From positions 1-35,946 of the forward strand of contig JANZZP010000062.1 of NCBI GenBank assembly GCA_026419335.1: 35,946 nucleotides of DNA, written 5' to 3'. Shown here piece after piece: positions 7,986-16,615 of this stretch. The notes beneath the pieces are model-generated. The model saw nothing but the letters and a program-made list of their open reading frames with translations, did not search any database and was not told where the DNA came from. This DNA comes from Elusimicrobiales bacterium. GTDB lineage: Bacteria > Elusimicrobiota > Elusimicrobia > Elusimicrobiales > UBA9959. Both the position numbers and the translations under genes were made by a program. Numbering within the stretch: position 1 is the stretch's first letter; each line of letters starts with the position of its first letter.

Positions 7986-9668
7986 TCATTCAAGAATTTT
8001 TGGAGTTACAAAAATAAGAAGTTCCATTCTGCTTTTTTCTTTTGATTTTTTCTTAAATAAATATCCAAGTATTGGGATATCTCCAAAAAATGGAACTTTA
8101 TAAATATAGTCACTCTCAGAATCATGAATCAAACCACCTATAACAATAGTCTCTCCATCATCAACGACCACAGTTGTATCAGCAGTCCTTTCATCTATGG
8201 AAGGTGGTTGAAATTGAGCTGTTTGTGATGGTTTAGAAACTTTAGGAGATATTTTCATTATAATTCTACCATCAGAAGTAATGGTTGGTAAAACGTTTAG
8301 AACTATTCCTGCTGTAATATAAGTAATTTTTTGAGAAGAAACAGAACCACCTGATGTGTTAGTAATCTCTGTTGTAACATATGGAATTTGATTTGTTATG
8401 TTTATACTTGCTTCTTTATTGTTTAAAGTAGCAATTTTGGGATTTGAAAGAATATTCGCCTTCCCTTTCCTAGTAGCTGCACTTAATGTAGCGTCTAATA
8501 CAGTTTTTGATGTAACTTTTAAAAATCTAAAAGAACCATATCCTTGTTCAGGTATTAAAGAAACTCCAGTGCCACCACCAGAATAGATAGGAAGTGCATA
8601 AATAGGATTCCCACTTAAATCTTTAACCACATTTTGAAGATTTCCCATACCTATTTGAGTAGTATCCCTGCCATATACAACACCCCACTGAACACCAGTA
8701 TGAAGTCCACTATCTAGCGAAACCTCAACAAGTTTTGCCTCTATAAGAACCTGTTTAGGCATTCTATCTAATTTCTTAATAAGTTTTTCAATAGATTCAA
8801 GTCCATACAAAGTATCGGTAACTATAAGAGCATTATTAGTTTCATCTATATTACATTTTGAAGTAGTCCTTCCTTCAGCTTGAGCTATAGACTCAATTTG
8901 AGCCTTTAGATCTGAAGCTTTGACATAGTTTAAGAAAAATATTCTTGTCTGTAAAACTGAATTTTTTTGAGAATCAAGTATTTTTTTTGGAGTAGATATT
9001 TTTATCACATTATCACTCACTTGTTGAGCAACAAGTCCTTTCATATCTAAAATTGTTTTAAATGCTTCATCAAAAGGAATATTTTTCAAAGAAACCGATA
9101 TATTACCAGCAACATCATTATCAAATATAACATTTATATTAGCTCTTTGCATCATCTGTAATATAACTGTTTTGACACTAATATCAGGATATTCTAGATC
9201 TATCTTATATTTTGGAAGATTATCAAGAATATCAATATTTTTAGATTCATTTTTTGTAAAAGGCGCTTTCTTGGGAAGTATAGTCTTAACCATCTCAGAA
9301 GTGGAAACATTTTCAACTTTAACAAGTTTAATACTAACAACTTTATCACCTTCAAACACAGAATACTCAACAGGGTACTTAGTTTTAACATTAATTTTGA
9401 TAATATCTTTAGCATCGTCAATAATAACTTTTTCAAAAATAGTTGAAGATGGGGTATGCTCTTTTTGTGTTTTAACCAAACACTCTTTTATTTCAATAAA
9501 TATATTTTGTGGATCAATTTTTGATATCTGAAATTTAAGTTTAGGACCTTCATATATTATACTCAAAAGATTTTCTGAAAATTTAATAGCCGTAATTATC
9601 GTCTTTGATTCCTGACAAATAAGAAAACCTTTAAACATTAAAATAATCAAAATAATTCTTCTAATCAT
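7986..9668 (-). CDS. pilQ: Type IV pilus secretin PilQ
   Basis: Outer-membrane secretin through which the pilus fibre passes. The 560-residue protein has a signal peptide (about 1-18), one AMIN domain (about 22-115; relatives often carry more), an STN/N0 domain (about 155-225), an N1 domain beginning QTRIFFLNYV and containing the ALIVTDT block, and the secretin core (about 310-560) with LIEAKLVEVSLD, ANILSNPKIATLNN, TITSDGRI and the final VPFFGDIPILGYLF. AAGGAGAG is 5 bases before the ATG, and the start overlaps the previous gene by 4 bases. The AMIN domain indicates pilus rather than type II secretion use. It is somewhat short for PilQ but complete. Confidence 0.95.
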   Translation of the reverse strand: MIRRIILIILMFKGFLICQESKTIITAIKFSENLLSIIYEGPKLKFQISKIDPQNIFIEIKECLVKTQKEHTPSSTIFEKVIIDDAKDIIKINVKTKYPVEYSVFEGDKVVSIKLVKVENVSTSEMVKTILPKKAPFTKNESKNIDILDNLPKYKIDLEYPDISVKTVILQMMQRANINVIFDNDVAGNISVSLKNIPFDEAFKTILDMKGLVAQQVSDNVIKISTPKKILDSQKNSVLQTRIFFLNYVKASDLKAQIESIAQAEGRTTSKCNIDETNNALIVTDTLYGLESIEKLIKKLDRMPKQVLIEAKLVEVSLDSGLHTGVQWGVVYGRDTTQIGMGNLQNVVKDLSGNPIYALPIYSGGGTGVSLIPEQGYGSFRFLKVTSKTVLDATLSAATRKGKANILSNPKIATLNNKEASINITNQIPYVTTEITNTSGGSVSSQKITYITAGIVLNVLPTITSDGRIIMKISPKVSKPSQTAQFQPPSIDERTADTTVVVDDGETIVIGGLIHDSESDYIYKVPFFGDIPILGYLFKKKSKEKSRMELLIFVTPKILE

Positions 9669-10111
9669 AATTTCTCTCCTTGTTCAGAAATTATAAGTTC
9701 TATTTTTTTCCCACTTTTTTTATCTTTTATAATGACTCCTTTACCAACAATATCTACCGAATAACCATTTATGACTCTTCTATTTAGAGTGTAAATTTTA
9801 CCATCTCGTATTATATACATTTCACCACTTGAAACATCTCTAAGTAATGCCTCTTTAAACTTTGATGTTGACATTATCCCTTCAAGCACTAAACTATCCA
9901 TATTAAAAACAACATCACTTAATGTGGAGGTTGAATACTTATAAGAATAATTTAATGTAGTTGGAGAAAAAGTTGTAGGTCTTATCATAGGATTCCTCAA
10001 ATTATATGGCTTATATATTTTTTTCTCAGAAATGTCTTGAGTAGATATAACAACATCAGGAATTAATTGCGTCATAAGCATAGAGGAAAACAATAAAGAT
10101 ATAAAAATCAT
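9665..10111 (-). CDS. pilP: PilP-like pilus assembly protein
   Basis: A 148-residue exported protein. The N-terminus is hydrophobic (about residues 1-17) but has no lipobox cysteine, unlike the classical PilP lipoprotein. The C-terminal half (about 72-140: LVLEGIMS, then GEMYIIRDGKIY, VDIVGKGVIIKD) matches the small beta domain of PilP/PulC proteins, which links the inner-membrane PilN/PilO platform to the secretin. The ribosome site GGAGG directly upstream is strong. Overlaps of 4 bases with both neighbours, and its position between pilO and pilQ, support the call more than sequence similarity does. A generic PilP-like protein is the safe reading. Confidence 0.75.
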   Translation of the reverse strand: MIFISLLFSSMLMTQLIPDVVISTQDISEKKIYKPYNLRNPMIRPTTFSPTTLNYSYKYSTSTLSDVVFNMDSLVLEGIMSTSKFKEALLRDVSSGEMYIIRDGKIYTLNRRVINGYSVDIVGKGVIIKDKKSGKKIELIISEQGEKL

Positions 10112-10653
10112 GTCCCCTCCAAATACTGATATGACACAAGGACAAAACTAGCAATAGAAACATCACCACCACTCATAGTTAAATTTTCTATATGAATTAT
10201 TCTATCTTGAAGCGATAATTCAGCAAAAAACCTTCCTATATCATGATAACTACCTTTAATAACTAAGTTATAAGTTATTCTAAAATAATAATTTTCATTT
10301 ACAGTATCACCAGGAACTATAGAATCAATATAAATTGAGTTTTTATCAGCTAATTTTTTCACTATTCTAAATAAATCCGATATATTTTTATCAATTGGTA
10401 TTTTTTTCTTTAAAGATTCCTTCTGATTTTGAAGTTCTAAAAGTTTTTTTTGAAGATCTGGATATTTGGTTATTATATTTTTAGCTCTAGATATTTCTTT
10501 TTCCATCTCTTTATTCTTACTTTCCAAACTTTTTATATTTTTGGAAATAGGAAACCAAAAATATGAAAGATATATATAAAGAAAGCCAAAAATAATTAAT
10601 ATTAAAAGAAATAATTTTAAGACAACATCTTTATCAATTTTTATATTCTTCAT
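10108..10653 (-). CDS. pilO: Type IV pilus inner-membrane platform protein PilO
   Basis: 181 residues: a short cytoplasmic N-terminus, one membrane helix (about 13-33), a coiled coil (about 37-80, rich in K/E/L with LQKKLLELQNQKESLKKK) and a C-terminal ferredoxin-like fold ending in SVDVSIASF-like strands. This is the PilO layout. PilO pairs with PilN and holds PilP. It overlaps pilN and pilP by 4 bases each. Individual residues are poorly conserved in this family, so the call rests on architecture and order. Confidence 0.88.
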   Translation of the reverse strand: MKNIKIDKDVVLKLFLLILIIFGFLYIYLSYFWFPISKNIKSLESKNKEMEKEISRAKNIITKYPDLQKKLLELQNQKESLKKKIPIDKNISDLFRIVKKLADKNSIYIDSIVPGDTVNENYYFRITYNLVIKGSYHDIGRFFAELSLQDRIIHIENLTMSGGDVSIASFVLVSYQYLEGT

Positions 10654-11195
10654 ATTTCATATCTATATTTATAGGAGATTTGAGTCATATAATAATCCGG
10701 AACATAATTAATGCTTGTTATTTTTGCATCAGAATATCTTTTTTTATTACTATCAATGAATGAAAACCACCACAAAAGATCCTCTAAACTATTAGAATTA
10801 ACACTAATTTTTACATCTATAATTTGAGATTGCGTTTTAGTATCAATACCTAAAAACCACACCGTAGGAGGAAGATTATTAACTAAATCCTGCATAAAAG
10901 CAACATACTTATATCTGTTCTGATTTAATTTCTCAATCTGTAAAACATAATTTTCAATTTTCTTTATATCATCTTCTATTTTTTTAGATAAAAGGACCTG
11001 TGATTCAAGTAACTTATATTCCTTAACAAAATTTTCATTTTCAATCTTTAAGGATTTATATTTTGCGTAGTGAAGAGCAGAAATACCTATTATTACAATT
11101 ATTATAATTAAACCAAAAATAATTAATTTTGCTAATATTATACTAGAGTATATTTTTTCTACATATTTTCTCGGTGTAAAATTTATATAAATCAT
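10650..11195 (-). CDS. pilN: Type IV pilus inner-membrane platform protein PilN
   Basis: 181 residues starting IYINFTPRK, the PilN N-terminal signature region (consensus INLLP) that docks into PilM. Then one membrane helix (about 18-42), a coiled coil (about 45-85) and a periplasmic ferredoxin-like domain with the LPPTVWFLGI block. I use the ATG at 11195: AAGGAG lies 3 bases upstream, and it overlaps the pilM stop as ATGA. An upstream in-frame start at 11237 would add 14 residues within pilM and has no support. Function: with PilO forms the inner-membrane ring linking the cytoplasmic PilM to the secretin complex. Confidence 0.9.
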   Translation of the reverse strand: MIYINFTPRKYVEKIYSSIILAKLIIFGLIIIIVIIGISALHYAKYKSLKIENENFVKEYKLLESQVLLSKKIEDDIKKIENYVLQIEKLNQNRYKYVAFMQDLVNNLPPTVWFLGIDTKTQSQIIDVKISVNSNSLEDLLWWFSFIDSNKKRYSDAKITSINYVPDYYMTQISYKYRYEI

Positions 11196-12352
11196 AAACT
11201 CCTTATACTCCTGAGAGAAAGTCCAGCAGCAAGACATAATGAATTTTTTATATGAACTGATAAATTTTCTGGTGGATTTTTTACAAAAGAGAATGGATCT
11301 ATCCGCTTAACTGGTAATTTTAACTCATTACTAAGATATTCTTCAAGTCCACAAAACGATGAAGAACCACCACAAATGTAAGCCTTAGTTATATTCAAAT
11401 CAGGCATTGTAGAAGATAAAAAATCAAGAGAACGATGAATATCAGACACAAGATCTTTTATAACAGAAGAAATAATCTTCGAGCCTATTATTAAGTTTCT
11501 ATCATGATCAGATATGGCAGAAAGCTTATCTTCATCAGTTATAAGAATCTTCATTGTTTTTTTAAATTCATCAGCATGTTCATCTTTAAGTGAAAATTTT
11601 TTTATAAAATTTCTATCAATTGAATTACCAGCAACAAATATGTCTCTCACAAGTCGAGAATAATATTCTTTTTTATTTAAATTTCCAGATTTGACTAAAA
11701 AAATATTATCACTAAATACTGAAAGGTTAGATACTTTATGCCCTATATTTATTAACATAATACCAGTAGACTCAATTTCAGGAGGAGGTTCAATTTTGTT
11801 TATTAAATTTTCTAAAGCAAAGCTATCAACATCTATAAGAACTGGAATTAAACCAGATTCTGTAATTATATTTATTCTTTCATCAATTATGTCTTTTTTC
11901 GCAGCTACTAGTACTATTTCCATTTTATTTTGTCCATCTTCAAAAATAGATGGGTTTATAACATAATGAGAAAGATATACATCGTTAACATCGAAAGGTA
12001 TAAATGCTTCTGCTTCTGCCTGTAATTTATCAGAAAGAAGATTAGGATCTATATATGGAATTTTAACATATCTTATTATTACTGAATTACCAGAAATAGA
12101 TGTTGCCGCATATTTAACTTTTATCTGGTTCTTTTTTATAAAAGAAGAAATCTCCAATGATATGGCAATTTTCCTTTCCTCAGGAGATATATCTGAAGGA
12201 AATTTAATTGGTACATATCCCCAATTCTTAAGAGTTACACCATTTTTATCTTTAGAAAAAAGAACAAATTTTATAGCATAACTTCCAATATCAATACCTA
12301 TTATTTCATCTTCTGGATATACTATATCTAAAAAATTTTTCACAAACGTCAT
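11192..12352 (-). CDS. pilM: Type IV pilus assembly ATPase-like protein PilM
   Basis: 386-residue actin-like protein of the FtsA/PilM family, cytoplasmic. The phosphate-1 region is IIGIDIGSYAIKF (about 18-30), followed by the YVKIPYI and AEAEAFIPFD blocks of PilM, phosphate-2 IMLINIGHKVSNLSV and the adenosine motif YICGGSSSFCGLEEYL. PilM recruits the N-terminus of PilN on the inner face of the membrane. It is the first gene of the pilM-N-O-P-Q set, 50 bases after korB, with a plausible promoter in the gap. No ribosome site precedes the ATG. The motor ATPases (PilB/PilT), platform PilC and pilins are not in this window and must lie elsewhere if the pilus is functional. Confidence 0.93.
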   Translation of the reverse strand: MTFVKNFLDIVYPEDEIIGIDIGSYAIKFVLFSKDKNGVTLKNWGYVPIKFPSDISPEERKIAISLEISSFIKKNQIKVKYAATSISGNSVIIRYVKIPYIDPNLLSDKLQAEAEAFIPFDVNDVYLSHYVINPSIFEDGQNKMEIVLVAAKKDIIDERINIITESGLIPVLIDVDSFALENLINKIEPPPEIESTGIMLINIGHKVSNLSVFSDNIFLVKSGNLNKKEYYSRLVRDIFVAGNSIDRNFIKKFSLKDEHADEFKKTMKILITDEDKLSAISDHDRNLIIGSKIISSVIKDLVSDIHRSLDFLSSTMPDLNITKAYICGGSSSFCGLEEYLSNELKLPVKRIDPFSFVKNPPENLSVHIKNSLCLAAGLSLRSIRSL

Positions 12353-12361
12353 TATACAAAA

Positions 12362-12392
12362 ATTATATTAAATATTTATTAAATTTAAGCAA
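12362..12392 (-). promoter_or_regulatory. Candidate promoter of the pil operon
   Basis: In the 50-base gap between korB and pilM, TTGCTT (12392-12387) and a perfect TATAAT (12367-12362) are separated by 19 bases, slightly long. Transcription would start near 12355, only about 3 bases before the pilM ATG, which agrees with the absence of a Shine-Dalgarno site there and implies a leaderless or nearly leaderless mRNA. Confidence 0.5.
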
Positions 12393-12402
12393 AATTTTTA
12401 TG

Positions 12403-13386
12403 CTATCCTATTTCGTATATTCCATCCCCAATAACGTCCTCAAGGTTTTTATATTCTTTCCCCTTAACAGATGAATAATACATATCTTCATAAGACCTTT
12501 TATTAATTTTATAAATAATTCCTATAGGTAAAGGAAAATCTGGAGGCATAAGAGATGATATTATAGAAGCAAGTATATAATTAGATGAATCATAGATAGT
12601 AAGGTCGGATGGTGGATTAGAAGGTTCAAATTCAATTATTTGAGGAGTATAACTTTTTATAACTATTGCTTTATTTTTGTTTTTTCCAAATATTAATGGT
12701 TTACCATTTTCTACCTTAACCAAAATTTCATCTTTCATCTGAGGAGATTTAAATATATCAAACTCATTATCAGTAAATACGACACATTTTTGAAGTATTT
12801 CTACAAAAGCAAAACCATTTGATATCGTTGCTTGTTTTATCACATTAGTATTAAAATCTATTTCTGTATCTATACATCTAGCTACAAATGGAGAACCAAG
12901 ACTTATCGCAAAGTTAATAGGATTAAAAGCATTATCTATATTTCCTTCTGGTGTTGTTTTTGTCTTTGAACCAAACAAAGTAGTAGGGGAAGCTTGTCCT
13001 TTTGTTAAAGCATATATTCTGTTATTAAACATAAAAACTTTAATACCTATGTTTCTTCTTATACCATGTATAAGATGGTTACCACCTATTGACATAGCAT
13101 CTCCATCACCCGTAACAACAAATACAGATAAATCAGGATTTGACAACTTAACTCCAGTAGCAACAGGAATCGCTCTGCCATGAATAGTATGATAACCATA
13201 AGTGCTTACATAATACGGGAATCTACTTGAACATCCTATTCCAGAAACCACCACATATTTTTCTTTTTCTATTCCTATTTCTGCCATAGCTCTTTTAATA
13301 GAGGTTAATATTGCATAATCACCACATCCAGGACACCATTTAACTATAACATTAGAAGCAAAATCATTTGAAGTAAGTTTGCTCAT
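12403..13386 (-). CDS. korB: 2-oxoacid:ferredoxin oxidoreductase, beta (TPP-binding) subunit
   Basis: 327 residues. Binds thiamine diphosphate and, with KorA, oxidatively decarboxylates a 2-oxoacid (probably 2-oxoglutarate) to the acyl-CoA while reducing ferredoxin. Visible motifs are WCPGCGDYAIL, GIGCSSRFPYY, the GRAIPVATGVKL block and the TPP site TGDGDAMSIG...NN; the four cysteines of the first two and later blocks suit one [4Fe-4S] cluster. The start at 13386 has AGGAGGA 4 bases upstream and lies 10 bases after the korA stop; a longer frame to 13476 overlaps korA and is not supported. No delta (ferredoxin) subunit is present. Pyruvate or branched-chain substrates remain possible. Confidence 0.93.
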   Translation of the reverse strand: MSKLTSNDFASNVIVKWCPGCGDYAILTSIKRAMAEIGIEKEKYVVVSGIGCSSRFPYYVSTYGYHTIHGRAIPVATGVKLSNPDLSVFVVTGDGDAMSIGGNHLIHGIRRNIGIKVFMFNNRIYALTKGQASPTTLFGSKTKTTPEGNIDNAFNPINFAISLGSPFVARCIDTEIDFNTNVIKQATISNGFAFVEILQKCVVFTDNEFDIFKSPQMKDEILVKVENGKPLIFGKNKNKAIVIKSYTPQIIEFEPSNPPSDLTIYDSSNYILASIISSLMPPDFPLPIGIIYKINKRSYEDMYYSSVKGKEYKNLEDVIGDGIYEIG

Positions 13387-13396
13387 AAAATCCTCC

Positions 13397-15235
13397 TCAA
13401 ATATATTTTTCAATAATTCTAATAATCTCTTCGTTGGTATATGGTTGTCCAGTAACTTTGGTCTCTGATATAACATTCAATCCATTAGATTTTAATACAT
13501 ATGCAAGTTGCCCTTTGTTTTCTTCAACAACAACAACTCTTTTGAAGTTGTTTACTTTATCATTAAGATCAGGTGGAAGTGGATTAAGGTATTTTAAATT
13601 TATAGAAGCAACTCTTTTGCACTTTTGACTGAAATAGTTAACAGCACTTCTAATCGCACCATACGTAGAACCCCAACCAATAATTAAAAGGTCATTTCCA
13701 TCACCATATATTTCTGTAGGTGGGATTTCACTTAAAACTTTTTTAATCTTTTCATGTCTTAAATCAGTCATAATTTGATGATTATCTGGATCATAACTCA
13801 CATTACCTTCTATATTAGACTTTTCAAGCCCACCTATTCTATGAGCATAACCAACCATTGGAGGATAAACCCACGGTCGTGCAAATGTTTTTTCATCCCT
13901 TATATATGGTTTAAACTTCTCAGATGGAGGTATTTGTGAAAATTCAAAGGGTTTAAGTTCCTCATCCTCAGGAATTCTTAAAGGTTCTGATCCTTGAGCT
14001 ATATAAGCAGAAGTTAAAACAATCACAGGAGTCATATATTTAACTGCTATCCTGGAAGCCTCGTAAACTGTATCAAAACAATCTGCAGGAGAATAAGCAG
14101 CCATAACTACCAAAGGACAATCCCCATGCCTTCCAAACAGAGATATAAAAAGATCTGATTGTTCAGTTTTAGTAGGAAGTCCTGTAGATGGACCACCACG
14201 TTGAACATCTACAACAACTAAAGGAAGTTCACTTATAACAGCAAGTCCTATTGCCTCAGATTTAAGAGAAAGTCCTGGACCACTTGTCCCTGTTGCAGCA
14301 AGATTTCCTGCAAAAGCAGCACCTATAGAAGCACATATTGCTGCAATTTCATCTTCTGCTTGAAAAACCACTATATCATTACTTTTAAGTTTAGCAAATG
14401 TATGTAGTATTTCACTGGCTGGGGTTATTGGATAAGAAGCGTAAAATATTTTTCTTTTCATTTTTCTAGAAGCAGCAATTAAAGCATAAACAACAGCTTC
14501 ATTACCAGTAACATTATGATATCTCCCTTTTTTTAAATTACCCTTTTCAATCTTATACTTAGCATCAAATATTTCAGTATTTTCAGCATAATTATAACCT
14601 GCATATAAAACTTTTTTATTAGCTTCAGCTATTTTAGGACTCTTTTTGAACTTATCTGCTATCCAACTAGCAGTAAAATCTATTGGAAGGTCAAACATCC
14701 AATATAAAACTCCAAGCATAAAAAAATTTTTAGTCTTTAAAATTTCAGATTTATTGAGACCATCTTCTTTAAGCGTCTCTTCAACAAGATGATTAGCATC
14801 TATCGCTATTACTCTATAATTTGATAAACTACCATCTTCAAGTGGATTTGTTTCATAACCAGCTTTTTTTAAATTTTCTGGAGTAAAATTGCCAGAATTT
14901 GCTATTATTATGCTTCCTTTATCTAAATATTTAAGATTAACTTTCAAAGCAGCAGGGTTCATTACAACAAGAAAATCTGCTTTGCTGCCAGGATTCATAA
15001 CAGATTCATCGCCAAAAGCTATTTGAAATCCGCTAACCCCACCTATACTTCCTTGAGGTGCTCGTATTTCAGCAGGATAATCAGGGAGTGTAGATATTTC
15101 ATTTCCAGATATCGCTGTAGCATTTGCAAACTGATTGCCTAAAAGTTGAATACCATCTCCACTATCTCCAGCAAATCTAACAACCGTAAGATTTTTGGAA
15201 TGAATATTTACCTTTCTAAACTTTTTAGAATTCAT
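13397..15235 (-). CDS. korA: 2-oxoacid:ferredoxin oxidoreductase, fused gamma-alpha subunit
   Basis: 612 residues joining the gamma domain (about 15-195: VRFAGDSGDGIQLLG, PAEIRAPQGSIGGVSGF) to the alpha pyrimidine-binding domain (about 240-470: SYPITPASEIL, QAEDEIAAICASIGAAFAG, TGTSGPGLSLKSEAIG, QRGGPSTGLPTKTEQSDL) and the transketolase C-terminal-like domain (about 500-612). This is the KorA arrangement of two-subunit 2-oxoglutarate:ferredoxin oxidoreductases. GGAGGAG 5 bases before the ATG gives a strong start. Upstream are 153 bases containing a possible promoter. The enzyme would feed succinyl-CoA and reduced ferredoxin into anaerobic metabolism or run in reverse for CO2 fixation. Confidence 0.93.
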   Translation of the reverse strand: MNSKKFRKVNIHSKNLTVVRFAGDSGDGIQLLGNQFANATAISGNEISTLPDYPAEIRAPQGSIGGVSGFQIAFGDESVMNPGSKADFLVVMNPAALKVNLKYLDKGSIIIANSGNFTPENLKKAGYETNPLEDGSLSNYRVIAIDANHLVEETLKEDGLNKSEILKTKNFFMLGVLYWMFDLPIDFTASWIADKFKKSPKIAEANKKVLYAGYNYAENTEIFDAKYKIEKGNLKKGRYHNVTGNEAVVYALIAASRKMKRKIFYASYPITPASEILHTFAKLKSNDIVVFQAEDEIAAICASIGAAFAGNLAATGTSGPGLSLKSEAIGLAVISELPLVVVDVQRGGPSTGLPTKTEQSDLFISLFGRHGDCPLVVMAAYSPADCFDTVYEASRIAVKYMTPVIVLTSAYIAQGSEPLRIPEDEELKPFEFSQIPPSEKFKPYIRDEKTFARPWVYPPMVGYAHRIGGLEKSNIEGNVSYDPDNHQIMTDLRHEKIKKVLSEIPPTEIYGDGNDLLIIGWGSTYGAIRSAVNYFSQKCKRVASINLKYLNPLPPDLNDKVNNFKRVVVVEENKGQLAYVLKSNGLNVISETKVTGQPYTNEEIIRIIEKYI

Positions 15236-15309
15236 AACAACTCCTCCAATTAATAATATACAAAATTTTATAAATATTGGATTCCTTAATAATTAATTTT
15301 AATAAAATA

Positions 15310-15318
15310 ATTATAACA
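15310..15318 (-). promoter_or_regulatory. Candidate extended -10 element for korAB
   Basis: TGTTATAAT, identical to the extended -10 of the hrcA promoter, lies in the 153-base gap between mtaB and korA and would give a leader of about 68 bases. No convincing -35 is found 16-18 bases upstream. A second TATAAT at 15342-15337 is also possible. The rest of the gap is low-complexity A/T with no GC-rich terminator for the preceding operon. Confidence 0.35.
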
Positions 15319-15388
15319 ACATAAGAATTTTTTATTATTATACAATAAATATTTTATGGCAATTATTATTAACTGAATCATAAATATT

Positions 15389-16615
15389 TTAAAATTTATT
15401 TTTTACACATACTAAATATCTGTCTCTTATATTACTACCAAAAAGATAATAAAACTCATTAACTAAAACATTATCCTCTGTTATGACATCTATAAATTCA
15501 GAACTCAATCCATAAACAATACCATTTTTAATTTTCATAGTTAAAACTTCCATTTTATTGCCTATTTTTGAACTTATAAATTTTTTTCTTAATAACTTGT
15601 CTACTTCACGCATATTATTTGATCTATCCTCTTTTATATTTTTAGGAAGGTCATTTTTGCTGAACGCTTCTGTATTTGGTCTTTTAGAAAAGGTAAAAAC
15701 ATGTAACCCACTTAAACAAATATCTTTAACAAACTTTTCTGTTTCAAGATAATCAACTTCACTTTCTTCTGGAAATCCAACTATAATATCAGAATATATT
15801 CCTACATTGTCAATTTTTTTTCTAATTAGATTAATTCTATCTTCAAAAAAACTCTTATTATATGGTCTTTTCATGAGTGATAAAATTTTATCTGAACCAC
15901 TTTGAAGAGGAATATGAAAATATTTACAAATTTTCGAATCTTGAGATACTTCAATTAAATATTCATCTATCTCCCATGGTTCAAGTGATGAATATCTTAT
16001 TCTAAAATTACCAGGAATTTTGATAATTTCGCATACCAAATCAGCAAAGTTTTTGCCAGAATCTTTGTAAGAACCAAGTCTTGTCCCTGAAAGTACAATT
16101 TCTTTCACACCAAGCGAAATTAGATTTTTGACTTCATCAATTATAGAAAATATACTTTTACTTTTAGGCACAGAACGTAATTTTGAAACTATACAATAAG
16201 AGCACTCCATATCACAACCATCTTGAACTTTAATAAATGCTCTGGTTTTATTAGTTAATCTAATTATAGGGAAAAAAGATATATCTTTTTTGTCTTCAGT
16301 TAAAAAATTATAAATAAGATGCTTTTCAGAATTAGAAAAAACTTTTATTCTTTCTTGTTCTTTAAATTCATTCCATTTAAGTGTAGCTAAACATCCAGTA
16401 AAAATAATTAAGCTTGATGGATTTTCTTTTAAAACTTTCTTTAAGAATTTAATTACATCTTTTTCAGCATTTTCTGTAACACAACAACTATTAATAACAA
16501 AAAAGTCTGGATTCTTATCACAAACAACAAAACCTTTTAGAATAAGATGTTGTTTTAAGCTTTCAATTTCAATCTGATTTGTTTTACATCCAAATGATTT
16601 AAAATAAATTTTCAT
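15389..16615 (-). CDS. mtaB: tRNA (t6A37) methylthiotransferase MtaB-like radical SAM enzyme
   Basis: Adds a methylthio group to N6-threonylcarbamoyladenosine 37 of tRNAs reading ANN codons. The 408-residue protein has the UPF0004 domain with three cluster cysteines (in FGCKTNQ, NSCCVTEN, TGCLA), the radical SAM motif CDMECSYC, and a short C-terminal TRAM-like region. NQIE rather than NxxDSE at the first cysteine and the family length favour MtaB over MiaB or RimO. The segment after the radical SAM cysteines (IVSKLRSVPKSKS) is more diverged than the usual IP..RG.. motif. I take the ATG at 16615, not a TTG two codons upstream; it overlaps rsmE by 17 bases. It is the last gene of the hrcA operon, a frequent neighbour of dnaJ and rsmE. 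Confidence 0.88.
   Translation of the reverse strand: MKIYFKSFGCKTNQIEIESLKQHLILKGFVVCDKNPDFFVINSCCVTENAEKDVIKFLKKVLKENPSSLIIFTGCLATLKWNEFKEQERIKVFSNSEKHLIYNFLTEDKKDISFFPIIRLTNKTRAFIKVQDGCDMECSYCIVSKLRSVPKSKSIFSIIDEVKNLISLGVKEIVLSGTRLGSYKDSGKNFADLVCEIIKIPGNFRIRYSSLEPWEIDEYLIEVSQDSKICKYFHIPLQSGSDKILSLMKRPYNKSFFEDRINLIRKKIDNVGIYSDIIVGFPEESEVDYLETEKFVKDICLSGLHVFTFSKRPNTEAFSKNDLPKNIKEDRSNNMREVDKLLRKKFISSKIGNKMEVLTMKIKNGIVYGLSSEFIDVITEDNVLVNEFYYLFGSNIRDRYLVCVKNKF

Noticed and set aside
8398..9531. Open frames on the plus strand and a second minus frame within pilQ
   Set aside because: Low-complexity Leu/Ser/Ile translations inside a complete secretin gene, without ribosome sites.
13387..13476. 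Longer KorB beginning at 13476
   Set aside because: The extra 30 residues overlap korA in another frame, whereas the ATG at 13386 has an ideal AGGAGGA site.
15236..15388. Riboswitch or intrinsic terminator in the longest intergenic gap
   Set aside because: No GC-containing stem or conserved aptamer-like sequence is visible; only A/T-rich DNA, a candidate -10 and the korA ribosome site.
15345..15390. Direct repeat of 11 bases (ATAAATATTTT at 15345-15355 and 15380-15390) after mtaB
   Set aside because: Simple A/T sequence in an A/T-rich gap; such repeats are expected by chance and no further copies were seen.
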